Positions 22,229-35,690 of a stretch of DNA of 64,000 nt are shown piece by piece. This DNA comes from Linyphia triangularis (lineage: Eukaryota > Arthropoda > Arachnida > Araneae > Linyphiidae): NCBI GenBank assembly GCA_963978545.1, contig OZ021733.1:71827589-71891588 (forward strand). Direction: 5' to 3'. The first letter of the stretch is position 1. Each line of letters opens with the position of its first letter. The notes below the pieces were generated by a model. It saw nothing but the letters and a program-made list of their open reading frames with translations. It did no database searches and was not told where the DNA came from. Both the position numbers and the translations under genes were made by a program.

Positions 22229-24214
22229 TAGAAAGGTTTTCTTGATGCTTTCGCAGAATGTTCTGTAGACATATTTCCGAATATACGTCACTTATTAAAA
22301 AAAAAATGTATTTTACCAGTTTCAATTGAAACTTCTGAGCTTTCAACTTTGTGATCATTAACATCATATTAAGAAATTCTATGAGCAAAACAAGGTTGAA
22401 CAGACTGGCACTTTTTGTCAATTCACAACAACATAAAAATTTGGTTTCGGTAGCCAATGAAATTGCCTTGTTTAGGGGATTTAGAATACACCAATAAACA
22501 GTGATTACATTATATCATAACAATATTTAACATTTAATAAATTTCACTGTATACACCAGCGTTGATTTTTTTAACATGTTACTTCTTGCGTTGTTTGTAT
22601 TATGTGTTTACATTGATTTTATTTATAACATTCATGCTTACGTTTTTTTAATAACACATGCTTAAGTTGTGTTTTAGAAACGGCACTAATGTTTATTAAA
22701 TGTTCTTTTCGTTATAATGTAGAATTGTAAGATTATTTGTTTTTCAATACCTTAACAGAATAGTTGTGAAACACTGCAGTTTTAAATTTCCTTTCATTAT
22801 GTTAAAAAGTGAGTAATTTTAATTTATAACTAGTTTTATTATTTTTTAATATTAGCTGCCCAACCCTCTTTCCTATTATGATCAAATGTTCAGTTTTTTA
22901 AGGCGTTACATGAATATGGCAAGAGCAGACAAAAGTCTTTTTTTTTCTTTCAGAAAACCAAAGAAAAAAACTAAATAGTGAGTAACTATAATACTACTAA
23001 AAAAGTGTAGTAGAAGTACTGATCCTCCAATTCTAAAATGTGACTGCAAAAAATTAATAATCAAATGAAATAATAAAATAAAATTTTAAAGATTGAGACT
23101 CTACAAGAAAATAGCCTATAAACACACTAAAAAAAATGGTGACTAAATAAAAATAAACATTAGAAAAATTATAATTTCACTCCATAATACTAAAAAAACA
23201 TGAAAAAGTAATAAAATAAACAACAGAAAATAATGAAGTAGTTCTTGAAGAGCTAGTCAACAAGGTTACCAGGAAAGCGACTAGCAGAAGAATTCATTGT
23301 TTTTAACACTACGCACATTTGATTAAAAATTACAAAAGTAAAAAAAAAAAGCTTACCTCAAACTTCAGGAGATAGCTTAGTTTTGGGTTTCAGCATTTTG
23401 CAGTCAGATATTTTGAGTTGTGGAACGCAAATTTTCTGAGAAATATTGGAAAATGTATTTTAAACAGAGTTTGAAAGGGACATTGGAACAGATGTAGCAT
23501 AGGACATTTGGCGATTAGAAAATTCGCCAAAATTAAAAACACAGTAACTAAAATAAAATTTAAATAAAAACAAAGAAGGGCTTGTCAAGAAGAACCCGCG
23601 ATATCTTGTTTTACTAAAAAATTTTAAAATTTATTGGATCCATACAACAAAACAAAAAGACAAAAGGTACCGAATTTTTTTTTTTAACTTCAGATGGAGA
23701 AAAGCACCTCCTCTATTTCTAACCCCCGCCCCGCAAACCAAGAAGCAGTTGGGCTCGGTGTATCTGTCAATACCATACAACAGCGTTATAGCCTTGGGAA
23801 ATTGGTTAATTGGCCACACATGCTGCATGTCTGCTCTTTGACAAAAGACCAGACATGCCTTGGGGATGCATCGGAGTGTCCTTAAAGTGGGCTTGCAATA
23901 TACGATTGATAAGAATGTATGAGTTCAGAGTAACATTTAATTTTAGTATGTGTGTCAAGATTTAGAATTTATACATTTAAAATTGAATTTTTTTAAAACT
24001 AATTTCAAAAGCTAGCTATCGATACCAATAAAAGTAATTTGTTTAAAGATTTATTTATTTAAAGTTTAAATAATTATTTTTCAAAATACCAAGTTTACAT
24101 TCTCAAAAGCATTTGTTATTTGGGTAAATGGTATTTATATTATTCATTGATTTAAAAAGGAAATGGCCGACCAAACGGTATAGTGTTTAGAGTGCAAGCT
24201 TATAGACCGCGAGG
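22053..24214 (+). repeat. Right arm of large inverted duplication
   Basis: Reverse complement of 16143-18293. In contrast to the left arm, both mobile elements at its ends continue intact beyond the boundary: the MITE extends back to 22019 and the SINE runs on to 24347. This indicates that the right copy is the source or the better-preserved copy. Confidence 0.9.
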
Positions 24215-24347
24215 CTGCTTGTTTGAGTCCCGTGTTAGGCATGGGTGTTGGTAAATGTATGTTGGCTTGTCTAATGACGAATGTTTCGGCGCATTATAGC
24301 CTTCGTGTTGCTGAAGGCGCCAGATAATCTGAAAACAACCAAGCAAT
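24166..24347 (+). mobile_element. tRNA-derived SINE, copy 1
   Basis: About 182 bases with the same head (GCCGACCAAACGGTATAGTG) and tail (CGCCAGATAATCTGAAAACA) as the copy at 39723-39900. The tRNA-like internal promoter is decayed here: the B-box region reads TGTTTGAGTCC. A probable 9-bp TSD, AAGGAAATG, lies at 24157-24165 and 24348-24356. Its first 49 bases belong to the inverted duplication. Confidence 0.85.
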
Positions 24348-24356
24348 AAGGAAATG

Positions 24357-25610
24357 ATAAATTCATTACTTATGTAAGAACGTATCACCAGAAATTAATG
24401 CATATCTAAAATGATTATTAATTCATTGTGTTTGTAATTTATGTAGAAATTTTTTAATATTTGAGAACTACCTGGTTCAATTTGCAGGCAATGTTTTGTA
24501 AAATGTTAGGCCCTTATGATATTATTTTACCCTTTTGATTATTTTACCCTTAAGTAATACTATTGGGGGGGGGGGGGAGAGAAAGAAAGAAAAAAAAATC
24601 TATTTTTTTTTATACTGCTTTTTTTTAAAAATGTCCGTAAAATTGTTAAAATGGTAAATACGTAATTGTTTTGAAATCCAATACATTGATTTGTTTGAAA
24701 ATTTTGCCTTGAGATAAAAATTATCTAATAATCATTAGTTATTTAATAAGTTTTTCTAAAATATCAGAAAATTCTGTAAAATTGTAGTACTCGATTAATC
24801 GACAGCAAACTTTTATAATTGAAATTTTATTTTAAAATTTAAAACTTTAAAAAAAAAATCTTTATATTGTTTTTGTCCTATCCTTTCTAGTTTGTCTAGA
24901 AAATACGATATTTTAGTATGCTGATTTATAAGTTTATATGTATTTCTTGGCCTATTATGTTGAATATGCAATAACCTCGAATACCATGAAATGAATTTAA
25001 TTGAGACCTTAAACTGTTTAAATAAAGGTCACATAATCTAAAATGCTGTTTTCGAAAGTTTCCAAAATGTCTGTTCGTTGCTTTTCTTTCTTACAAAAAC
25101 TACCAGTTGGAAATATTTTCTAGCGTATGGGAGTTTGCCTCTTCATTTTTCTACCTAAATAAGCCAATAAAATAGCTTTCGAAAAATGTAACCTCTTACT
25201 AGGAATAAATAAATGGAAGCCGATATGCATTTCACAAGATGTTTTAACAAACTATTTTCTTAAAAATCAGTACACATAAGGACATTTTAACTTTTATTGA
25301 AACGAAAAAATTAAAACAATAATTTATTTTAATTCTTGTATTTTAATGTTTAGAAATGAATATTATTGAGATAATTTTTTTTAGAGGCTGTATTACAGTA
25401 TTTTATAAAGCCAAAACATATGATGAGAGCACCCAATTAACGCTGGTGTACTATTTCTATTACCAAAACCTTTTTTACATTTACCAGGGTTCGGCAGACG
25501 TTTCTGTGCAAAGAGCCAAACATTCAATAATCATCAGAATCGCAGTACATTTAAAGAGCGGAAATACGAGTTTTTAACAACGAACATTTTTATAGTATAA
25601 AAATCATGGC
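24357..25610. other. Intergenic, no gene recognised
   Basis: AT-rich non-coding DNA with a G-run at about 24566-24578 followed by a purine-rich stretch. No TIR pair or exon was found. The small plus-strand frame at 25356-25577 matches nothing. Confidence 0.45.
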
Positions 25611-25619
25611 AGATGAGAC

Positions 25620-26866
25620 CAGGCCTGTAGCCAGAGTGGGGCAAGACCTGGAAAAATCTTCGCCTGTCCTGGAAAATTTTATCCCAATCATTTGTAAACC
25701 TTTATATCTATGATTGAATAGAAACGAACATTTTGCTGCTGTTGATACCTTCGGTTGTAGCACAGCAACTTGCGAATCTACCTTTTCCACTTTGACGGCC
25801 ATAAATTGTCCCTAAAGAATGTCAATGGGCCACGAAAGGATGGAAAATCTAGTGTTTTGGGCATTTGAAGTAGAGATAAGAGTTTTGAAATTGTTTAATA
25901 TGGTGTAAAGATAGGAAATTGCTATTATACTAACATTTATCATTTTATTTTAGATTTTTTTGTTACGCTATGTATTTTAAAAAGTTTCAAAATGTTTAAT
26001 ATAAGACCAAGAATAGAAAAATGAATTTCTATTATTTTATATTATAATTAATAAAATATGCAAATAAATAGAAAAAGGGTTTTTATATTATAATAGTATC
26101 TGATAAATTTTTCAGAGTATTGAAAATGATAGGAGAAAATAAAGGAAAATGCAATTCTATTAGTAATGTGTATATATATATATATATATTAAAGATATAG
26201 TTTTTATATAAAAATGTAAATAACTTTTTATTGCTGAAAGAATTTCTTAAATGAAAAGTTTGTTAAAGAGTTATGTAGCTGTTCCACAAGACCAATGATA
26301 GAAAAATGTAATTTGTTTAACAATATATATTTTTAAATAGAAATGTAAGAACAGAACTTCGAAAAAACTTTTTATGTTAAAAAAACTTTTTATGTTAAAA
26401 AAAAACTTTTTATGTAAAAGTAACTTTTACTAATTTTTATATTTGTAATTATTTTTAAAGTAGATATTCTTAAGTTGAAATGTGTGAAAAATTAAGAGAT
26501 GGACAAGCATAGAATATTTTAAAGGAATAGAATTGTATTAAATATACTTTAAAATTTTTTTAATTGAAAGTTTTGTTTTTATCAAAAAAATTTCTGGTGT
26601 AGAATCTTTAAAAGAATTAATAAAAATAAAATTACATCAAAAATACATTAACAATGTTTTTTTTTTTAAATATCTTTTTGTATATGTACTTCACAAAGTG
26701 CTCTGATAAATACTCTTTTACGAATTGTAAAAATTGTATAAATTTGTAATAATTGTAAAAATTTCAATTGTAAAAATTAATTGAAAACCAATTAAATAAT
26801 TTATATTTCTGCCCCTCCTGGGAAAATTTTTGCCCGTCCTACAAACTTTGGCTGGCTACGGGCCTG
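25620..26866. mobile_element. hAT-like non-autonomous element (1.25 kb)
   Basis: Inverted ends CAGGCCTGTAGCCAGAGTGG (left) and, read as reverse complement, CAGGCCCGTAGCCAGCCAAA (right). An 8-bp target duplication with one mismatch, GATGAGAC/AATGAGAC, lies at 25612-25619 and 26867-26874. Subterminal blocks GGGGCAAGACCTGGAAAAAT and its partner GAAAATTTTTGCCCGTCCT also correspond. The interior is AT-rich and has only a minus-strand frame (25590-25802) that crosses the left end and matches nothing, so no transposase is present. Confidence 0.85.
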
Positions 26867-26874
26867 AATGAGAC

Positions 26875-28190
26875 AAGTCAGCTGTCCAAATTTGGTGTTA
26901 ATTAACGCATACGATTTAGTTCATTCTTTTTTAAATTCTCGATTTTTCACATCAATTTTTTTCTTCGTTTTGGATGAAATCGAACTCGGGTTTTTCCAAT
27001 CAAGTGTATAAAAAGCAAAGGTCGTTTTAGCAACACGCGCATGTGTAAAATTTTACAGCAAAATTTGCTGTCTACCTCAGTCGGAGACAAGAGAACAACG
27101 AACGTCAACAAAAGCTCGATGCAATTGGAATTGTGACGCATCATGGGCGCACTCATATAGCGCATTCTGATTGCTCTGTATTTTGACTGGGAAGGTACCA
27201 GGGGGCCGCTAACTTTAAGTTGGTATTTGAGAACAGTGCTATCAGTTCATCTTACTCCTCTAATTTATCTTTGTTTTTTCTCGTTTTCTCTATATTTCTG
27301 GTTTGAGAATACGCAGCAAGTTTAGTATTTGTTTACCCAAACAATGAAAAAATGTATAATCATTTATTGCTTCATCTTATTCTTAGGTTAAATGTCCTGA
27401 ATGCATGTGGTTATAATAACTGTGGAGATATTATCTTTTTAGTATCGACGCTAATATGTGTATATGGGCGAGGGAGGGTAATTGGGCCCGAATTACACTT
27501 GCATAGGGGCCGAAAATCCTGTCGGTTGCCCTGTCTGTATTTAAGGGAATGTTGGTGAAACACGGCTAAATTTCATTTCATTACGTTAAACTTACAGCAC
27601 ATAAGGAACATTTCTGTACCTCAGAAGTAAACTATCATAAAATGCGGGATCCCATAAATGCAATTTAGTGTTTAACATTGCACTCCTGGTAGTTTATCTT
27701 AAGTACAGATTTATAAATTGTAGTATCGTAAAAACGTGTTACGAGGTAAAAATTACGCTCAGAGTGAATTATGGAATTAAGCTATTGTTTATAACAAAGC
27801 ATGTACTATTTAAAAAATTCTACCCCAACGCAATTCAATAACTTTTCGAAAAAAAAATAGCTGATTTTTTTTCGGCCCATAAAACTTTTCGAAGAAACAA
27901 AAAAGTTACTTGTCTATGAAAAAATTGTTAATGTTTTCTAGGCTGCGTTACTATGTGTCAACAACTAATTAAGTCTATTTCTTTAAGAATTTGATAAAAC
28001 GTTCCAACGCTTCCGTTTTTTATTGCAGATTGATAAAAAATTAATTAATTATAATTATAAAACAACGTACGTACCGGTTTTTACAGCGGGAATGAAAGAT
28101 GAAAGTATTTCATCTTCCGTGTCCGTCAAGCTCTTGGTCAAGCTCTTTAACCAACATTCGAATGCCAAACTCAAAACCGGTTGCAAGATA
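26875..28190. other. Intergenic, no gene recognised
   Basis: Mixed AT-rich DNA with slightly GC-richer islands at about 27130-27220 and 27460-27560. Short frames at 26947-27165 (minus), 27352-27558 (plus) and 28023-28436 (plus) have no recognisable domain. Confidence 0.4.
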
Positions 28191-28199
28191 CGTTTAGTC

Positions 28200-28620
28200 A
28201 CACACGTTTTACGGGGGAGATCTTATCTGATCTGCGGCAAGGGGAGGGGAAAGACTGCAGCCTTTGGAATTCGACCCTTTACCTACCCTTTCGAAAAGGG
28301 GGGGTTGCTGATGCCCTGGAATTCGACCCTTTACATATCCTTTTCGAAAGGTGTTACTTTCCAAGCTTTTCACGGCTGCCCTTTTCAAACCCTTTTATTA
28401 GAGGGTTACTCGGCAAGCTTAGAACTGCAAGTCTAATGACAAGCATATGACAAGGTTTTCGTAAGCTTGCATGCTATCTGGGCTATGACAGGGATTTGTA
28501 AAGGATAAATGTGAAAAGTTTGCAGAAAAGGTTTTTGACGTAAAGCTTGTGGCAATGTTGCTAAAACCATAGGCGTGACTAGAGTTGGTCGAGGGGGGGG
28601 GGGGGGTTGGCAAAGATTTC
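28200..28620. repeat. Short direct repeat and G-run region
   Basis: GGAATTCGACCCTTTAC occurs twice, at about 28266 and 28318, each followed by CCTTT(T)CGAAA(A)GG; the spacing is about 52 bases. Further ACCCTTT and GGTTTTCG blocks nearby faintly recall the 51-bp minisatellite at 18.4 kb. A G-run lies at about 28595-28608 beside CATAGGCGTGAC, which may be the end of a DNA transposon with no partner identified. Confidence 0.45.
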
Positions 28621-29094
28621 GAAAAATATGGACTCGCTACACCAATGAAAAAAAAGGGGAAATTTCATCTAATTGATGAAGTTTAAATCATTTTCCAAAC
28701 CTATGGGGTAAAGGAGATTTCTTAAGAATTCTTTTCTTCAACAACAAAAAAAAAAAAAAAAAAAAAAAGCAAGACAATTTTCTTAAACTTATGGAAATTG
28801 AAAGGGTCTGATATAATTGTAAATTACACGAATGCAATATTTTCAGAGAAACTTTTCCAGGCGCAGAACACAAGATAAGATCAGGGCGGACCTCTCAAGA
28901 TATTTAAAACATACACCGAAAAAAAAAATATTAAAGAAAAATTTCCATAAACATTTAAATATATTTTTTTCTAAATAGAAGTGTCTCTTAATGTTAATAT
29001 TGCATTATTTTTTTACATACAAAATGATACCAACATCGTCCACGCCTGTGAATTTGCGGATAAAATTTTTATTTTTTCTCCTTTATCAATTATG

Positions 29095-29770
29095 CATAAT
29101 TGATAAAGGAGAACTTATTTAGAGAAGAAAATTTTTTATTCTCTGTATAGAAATTCTTCCGTTGATGGCATCGGATTGTAAGTTACGTTAATAATTTAAT
29201 AGGATATCAAATATTAATGTGAGACAAATCACTTCTCCCGATCATATGGACGACATTTAAATACTCAAACATTTTTCGGGAAAAAAGTAAATATCTAAAT
29301 AAAACAATTTGCAGAGAAAATCTTACTCTTACATTTTGAAAAACAAAGAGCGAAAATGAATGCAATTAATATTTTTGTAGCCACTTTTTTCGCACCGTCA
29401 TACTAGAGGACCAACGTGCAATCGCCGTCTCTACAAAAAATGGCCATTCGTTTACAGAGAAGTCCACCCCAGAGCAGAGCGATCAGGGATGTTTTAGAAA
29501 TTTTGTATTTATCCTTTGCAAAACAGGATGTCACATGAAAGTCGCAACCTTACATGCCCTATCGGTTTCAAATTCAAGGTCGTCCGAAGAAGGGGTCATT
29601 TTGTCCCCAGGAAAACTAGCATCTTTAAGAGAAGGGTCGCTTTTTTATAGTAATGATTGTGATTGATTAACAATTTTTCGAGTTTGTTGTAAGAGCTCCC
29701 TGCTCCCTTCACAATAGTTAATGTCTAATGACAGAATAAATAAGTTTTAAGCTTTTTTTTTTTTTTTTTT
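29095..29770 (+). repeat. Dispersed repeat family F, copy 1
   Basis: Similar in order and orientation to 32285-32960. Shared blocks include GTTACGTTAATAATT/GTTACGTTGATAATT, ATTCTTCTC-like and TCAAACAT blocks, AATGGCCATTC/AATGACCATTC, TTTCAAATTCAAGGTC, GAAGGGGTC and the terminal GCTTTTTTTT. Copy 1 lies just outside the hAT-like element at 29920 and copy 2 inside it. No coding capacity is recognised. Confidence 0.7.
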
Positions 29771-29824
29771 TTTTAATATTAAAAAAATCCCACAACAAAA
29801 CAATATTAACAAGCATATATGTAA

Positions 29825-29895
29825 GTGGGGCCAGGGTCCAAAAAAGTGAGGGGGCCCAGGCCCCCCCCCCTGGCCCCCTGCACCAGCCGCCACTG
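29825..29895 (-). mobile_element. Possible hAT-type terminus
   Basis: On the minus strand the sequence reads CAGTGGCGGCTGGTGCAGGG and then a G-rich run, the style of terminus used by other hAT-like ends here. The partner end was not found, so the element's extent is unknown. Confidence 0.35.
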
Positions 29896-29919
29896 TAACA
29901 GAATAATTAGACTCTGACG

Positions 29920-32900
29920 CAGGGGCGGATTTAGAGGTCAATCAAGGGGGGTGCGATTATGAACGGGAGTGTTTACAGTGGCGGTGTTAGTTTGTCAACT
30001 TGGGGAAGAGGGGGGGGGGGGGGGAGAGAGAGGGGTATCATCAATTAGTATGATACTATCAGGGTTCAATGAAAAATAAAAATTAGAGGGTTTGACAATC
30101 CTCTTTTGCACCCCATGTAACAAATTACCCCGAAAATGTAATAAAAAATTAAATTTTAAATATTTAGTATTTTTTATTAAACAAAAAATATTTAAGAGCA
30201 CAAAAAAATATCTCATGCAGATTAGGTGAAGTGTAAAAAGCTCAGCAACCATGAAAATTCAACTTTTTTATACAAGTTAATTTACCAATACATTCAATAT
30301 CATAAATCAATTGATGCAGAAAAAGGCGATAGATCTTTTAACAACTTTAGACAGCATTGCAGGTACGTAACACTCTATATTCATAAGGTTTTAATAATTT
30401 CCAAAGTTAAACAATTCTTTTCAACTCTGTTTGACATCACATTAGTAAATTAAAATATAAGTTACATAAACTTGAGACTACACACTATAATATTGATCAC
30501 TGCATTCAAATTTGATATGGTATTATTTACTGTTTCCAAATTTTCCTTCATTTAAATGAAAATGGAGAGTTTGGCGATATTTTTGGCAATAATTTTTACG
30601 TGGGACAAGAAAAATAGTAATAATAATAAAAAAAAAACGCATAACCGACGAAATTGGTGATGATATTCAATCCTGTCCTTTTTTGAACGAAAAGCAGAAA
30701 GATATCAATAGTTGATGGGCGATGCACAAGGGCAGAGAGCTCTGCGTTAAAGACACACATTTTCCAACTTTTTACGCTTTTATCAGATTTCTACGGGAAA
30801 TTCGGAGGTGGGGGCGATTAAAACACCTTAAGAGGCATTAAATTCATGATTTCACCCTTATGTGAATGCTCAAACCTAATCGTAGGTCCCATGGCTACCA
30901 CTAGCCCTCACACCAAATTTGAATATCGTACGTCAATTCGTTTAGGAGCTATGCTGACCATGTACGCATAGACATTTTATCTAGACCACTTTAATGATAT
31001 AAGTTGATATTGATAAGCCTTTATTGATAAGCCATATAAGCCCTTTTCATCTTAAAGTTTTATATTTTCCTTTAGTTGCAAAAATTCTCTAAAAAGACGG
31101 ATTTTTATTGTACCCAACCTGTACTTTAATATAAATTTTGAGATTGGTTTAACATAACTGTATATTTTCTCTTATAAATATGATTTAAAAAGAACTTAAA
31201 TTAGGAAAATGTACTCAAAGCCCATCTTATACCGTCAACACACAAATCACCATAATAAAATTTTTTTTAAAAAAAAGCAGCAGGTTTTTCAAACAATAAA
31301 CTTAACATTATCTGAAAATTAGTTTGCTTTAACTCTCTGCGTTTTATTCAAATAAAATTCCAAACTAAATTAGTTACAGCAGGTGAAATTGTAATAATAA
31401 TAATTTTCATATAACCATAGGACCTGCTTTTTCATCACAAGTAGCATCTCTAATCGGTTACATATTGTGTCTCATATTAGATATATTAGTAGTCATATTA
31501 CCATCAATTTTGAGTCACACACACAAAAACACATTTAAAATTAAAATTAAAAAAAAAAAAAAAAAGAACATTTAAAAAGATTTTAACATTAAATGATTTA
31601 AATTATGTGTAAGTCATCGGTATTGTTCCTAATATTTCAGTAATTTATACTTAAATAATCAACTCGCACAAAACAATTTTGGCTTTTATTTAACAGAGCA
31701 AATAAAAACTGTCAAAAGCTGCGAATGCGCAATATTTACAAATTTGCAATCTAAGCTGACCAGTTTTGAAATTACAATATGTTAAATTACTTGATATTCT
31801 AGTAGCAATAAATGTCGCTGTACCGGATATTTCCAGATATTGCACCGGAACAACGTTAAATTCTGATTAGTTTGTTTATCAAGCAGAGAACATCTACCAG
31901 ATGGTCTTTCAAGGGAAAAATGGACTTCATCTTAAATAAGAGAAACCTCAGAAAACTATCAGGAAGTAGTTCAACAATCGACGCGAGATTACTAGTCAAA
32001 ATTTGTAAAGTGTTTACTCAATTTGAAAACAGACTACAGAGAGCCAAATATTGCTCGATCCGGTGAATTTTCGCGAGGTGTGAGATTGGAGCATATAGCA
32101 ATATTTAAAAACGTGTTTGGCTATGATCCTGAATATTTTGAAAAGAAGTTAAAAGGTAATATGGAACTCACTTTATACTGTTAAGGATAAATTAAATTTT
32201 ATAATTTACGAAAGCAATTTTGTTTGACATTATCAAAGGGCTTTTATGATTTTGCATATGAAAGGGTGCAGATACAAGGGGTTAATCCAGTAAAACCAGT
32301 TTGTTTTTACAAGAATTACATATTTTATTATAATCTATTCGTATACTGGTGGTATTGAATTGAGAGTTACGTTGATAATTGCATAAAATGCCAAATATGA
32401 GTGTATAGTATAAATCACTACTTCTGATTATTCTGTAAAAAATGAAATATTCAAACATATTTAGAAAAAAAAGCAAACGTCTAAACTGAAACAAATTGTT
32501 AATGAAATATTACATTTTGTAAAATAAATAGTAACATTTAAAAAATCTTATCATGCTTATATATTACTGTCAATTATCTTGCACTGCCATACCAATTGAA
32601 GAAACAAAGTCTTGACATCGCACGCACACTCCAACTCAAGCAAAAATGACCATTCCATTCACTTGTCACTTCCACCCAGAGTAGAGGCATTTTAGTAATT
32701 TGCAACTCACAATGGTGCAATGTCACGTGCATGGGAGGGGACAGTATGCCCCACAAGTTTTATTGCTTTGTGTCTTTAGTTTCAAATTCAAGGTCAAGAA
32801 AGAAGGGGTCGTTTTTGTTGATCTTCTGGAGAGAACGAAGGGAAACTTTTCTTGGCCCTAATTTAGCGATAGCTTCTTCATCGGAACTTCTTACAACCTC

Positions 32901-33610
32901 TGTAGAATTGCAGTAATGCTATTGTACTGATTTGATCAAAGCTTTTTTTTAAATTAGGAATTAGGCATTTTATTTTCCAATTATAATTAAAGGTTCTTTT
33001 TTTTTTTTTTTTTTTATATATATTTTTAGTGCATGATTTTTTGTACGTTTAGGGGTGCGATGGCACCCCGATATTAAACCTGTATAATTAATTGCCCTCT
33101 GATCAAGAAGACAAGAAGTATACCTGCAGAATGCTAATTGGAATAAAAAACTTGCCAGTTATTGGCCCCATCCCCTACTCACAAATGAGAAAATCGTGCT
33201 GAAATTGAGAAATTTTTTAATGGTATTGTGAGAAATTTTTTAATTTGAGAATCACACAAGGGATAAAGATTCGTTGACCGGCACATTGCATGTCATCACA
33301 ATCGGGATCTATTCGTCCCCTCTCAAGCCTATTCCTTCTACGGATTGTGAAATAAGGAGCTCGGTTAGGTGGCTTAAGAATCTGTATTAAAGAAACATGA
33401 AAAATGTCAGAAAAAGCTTAATTTTGTTTACCCCCTCTAAATCCATCGATATTGATATTAAATAAAAAATAGATCTTACAAATATTAAAGAAATGTAATT
33501 TTTTTTTTTTTTTGAATTTGGAGGAAACGGCCATTTAAAAATAATTTTGACGAAATACATCATGGGGGGGTGCGGTCGCACCCCCCGCACCCCCCCTAAA
33601 TCCGCGCCTG
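29920..33610. mobile_element. hAT-like element (3.7 kb) containing family F copy 2
   Basis: Inverted ends CAGGGGCGGATTTAGAGG (left) and, as reverse complement, CAGGCGCGGATTTAGGGG (right). A perfect 8-bp target duplication CTCTGACG lies at 29912-29919 and 33611-33618. G-runs lie just inside both ends (about 30010-30024, and on the minus strand about 33564-33600). The interior is AT-rich and I recognise no transposase frame, so it is a non-autonomous or fully decayed element. Confidence 0.88.
32285..32960 (+). repeat. Dispersed repeat family F, copy 2
   Basis: Diverged direct copy of 29095-29770 (see that entry for shared blocks), about 3.2 kb downstream and inside the hAT-like element. It is followed by an internal T-run at about 32998-33015. 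Confidence 0.65.
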
Positions 33611-33618
33611 CTCTGACG

Positions 33619-35690
33619 ATTTACTCTCTGTTAAAAAAAGTGTTTTTCTGAGATCAAATGTGTTAAACATAATGAAAAATGCATTCTGTGAAACGTAATA
33701 ATTTCCTTTTACATCCTTAAAATAAAACTAAAACCATAAGCGGTTATTCTATTCTGAAAGCAGATAAAGTCGTGCTGCACTTGGAGATTAATGAATGTAT
33801 GAAACTTGAACTTTGAAAATTTGGCGCTGAAATTATTTTGCATTTGCTATTTTTACTTTAGCTTTTCAAAAATACTTTAACATTTGGCGGTATATCTCAT
33901 ACATCCTCATCACATTTAATCGCCAAAGTATTTACTAGGATGAGAAGCTATTCCTGTCTATAGAGGGTAATTCAGTATTTAGATTCACACGGTTACAGTT
34001 TAAAGTGAAATACTTTTTCTTTTTGGTAGAAAACTAATCCTTATAAGAAATATAAGAGATGATAAAATAAGAAATATTTCAATAGAATAAAAGAAATCTC
34101 CGAAAACTACTAGAAGAATCTAATTCTTACGAAAAATTGGAGGTGATGAGTTATAGACAGGCGGAATGATAATTTATGTGTCGCTATTCTCTTCTATATA
34201 CACTGTCGTTTTCAAACTCGGTCTTTTCTATTTACAGTGAATAAACGTCATGCATTGAAAGGTATAACTGATTGCTCAATCCAAATGTAATGGGGTTGAA
34301 TTTGGCGATAGCGGTATATGGACGTGTGTTTTGTGGATTGAATTCTAAATATTTTTTGGACATAGTAAGTTTTTATACGCTATTAATAAATCATATCCTC
34401 GGTTAGCATTTTCATTTGCGTAAATATTCAAATTAGCAATTTAGGATTTTTTAATCTGTGTAAGAGAAAATTCAACTGGTGTGATTTGCTGGTGTGATTG
34501 GTCGAGACGAGTTCTATGGAAATGTGCACATGACCAACACAACTCGTCACGGGTTTCTTCCATTGATATAGTATTGTTCCATTTATTGTCCATGCCTCCC
34601 CCTCACTCTAAATCGTATTTTTCTATTTCATCTATTATTTAAATATATTAGATAATCCAAAATCTTCTAGCAAAAATTTCGCACTGTGGTTCTTTTACCT
34701 CCAAAGTAATTGCGGAAAATTTTGGCTCATTTTAAATTTGGTCTGTGTGATGAATGATGAATAGAAATGAATGAAGTAGCTGTTGAAATTTTGTACATGC
34801 CCCCTTCTCCGCGAAAGTAAAAGTAATAATAAAAACATTAACTGTAATCTGATGTTTCACGTTTGTTTTGTGGATTAAATTACCGCATTACTTGGTTCTT
34901 ATACGATACTCTCAATCGCATACTTGCCCTAGTATTTTATTATTTTATAAAATAAACTCAATATAACATAAGCTATGTTCGACGAAGAGTTTTTAGTAGC
35001 ATTTATAATGCATGTTGAGGTTTTTCGTTTATATTAGTTTATTTTAGATGGAGCGTATTTCGAAGAATTTCTTGTTAAGATTAGTGTTTGTTTGCAAAGT
35101 TAATGTCTATACAGCTTAGCATGGAACTAGGAAACTTAGTGAATAAAAGGATTCTGGTAAGTAGTTAGATTCCAAATTATTTATATTTTTAGTGCAACAG
35201 TTTCTTGAACAAATGCTTAATGAATTCTTCTATCAATATATGAAGGTAATCGAAATATATCAGAGATCATAGCAGTACTGTATATTTTGAGAAGGCAAAA
35301 TGCTCATTGAATGGGAGAAATACTACATTTATTAAAATGAAATAGTTTTTCAACCTGGCTGTTGGAAGAATTGCCTTTAACTCTACAAAGAAATTGTTTT
35401 CAACTGTAACTTTGGAAAGCAAACTACAGACCAAATAGGTGATTTTATGAAAACTAATGAATTTAATTTTAGCCACTTATTCTTATATTGTCGGTAGTAT
35501 TAAGGAATCTCTGTTGAACCTAAATTGATGATTAACTAAAAATTCTTACTGGCCATAAGAACATATTAAAAAAAAAAAGCATTCAAATAAAAGGCATATT
35601 GTGGTTTCAAATACAGCCTACTTGGCTTAAAGGAATCTCTTTACTTTCAAATGGAAGGAAAGAAGCTTTAATTTCATGGCAAAATACGTA
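33619..35690. other. Intergenic, no gene recognised
   Basis: AT-rich DNA without recognisable exon, RNA gene or bounded repeat. A GC-richer bit at about 34495-34555 includes GTCGAGACGAGTTC and AACTCGTCACGGG, a weak imperfect inverted pair. The minus frame 35267-35476 matches nothing. Confidence 0.4.

Noticed and set aside
22119..22457. 112-codon minus-strand frame in the right arm
   Set aside because: The equivalent in the left arm is interrupted; part of it is MITE sequence; no known domain.
23694..24388. tRNA-like sequence at 24.2 kb as a genuine tRNA gene
   Set aside because: The head is tRNA-like but continues into the SINE tail, has a degraded B-box and has a TSD.
28569..29054. Element bounded by CATAGGCGTGAC and GTCCACGCCTGTG
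   Set aside because: The ends are weakly complementary but there is no target duplication; likely coincidence or unrelated ends.
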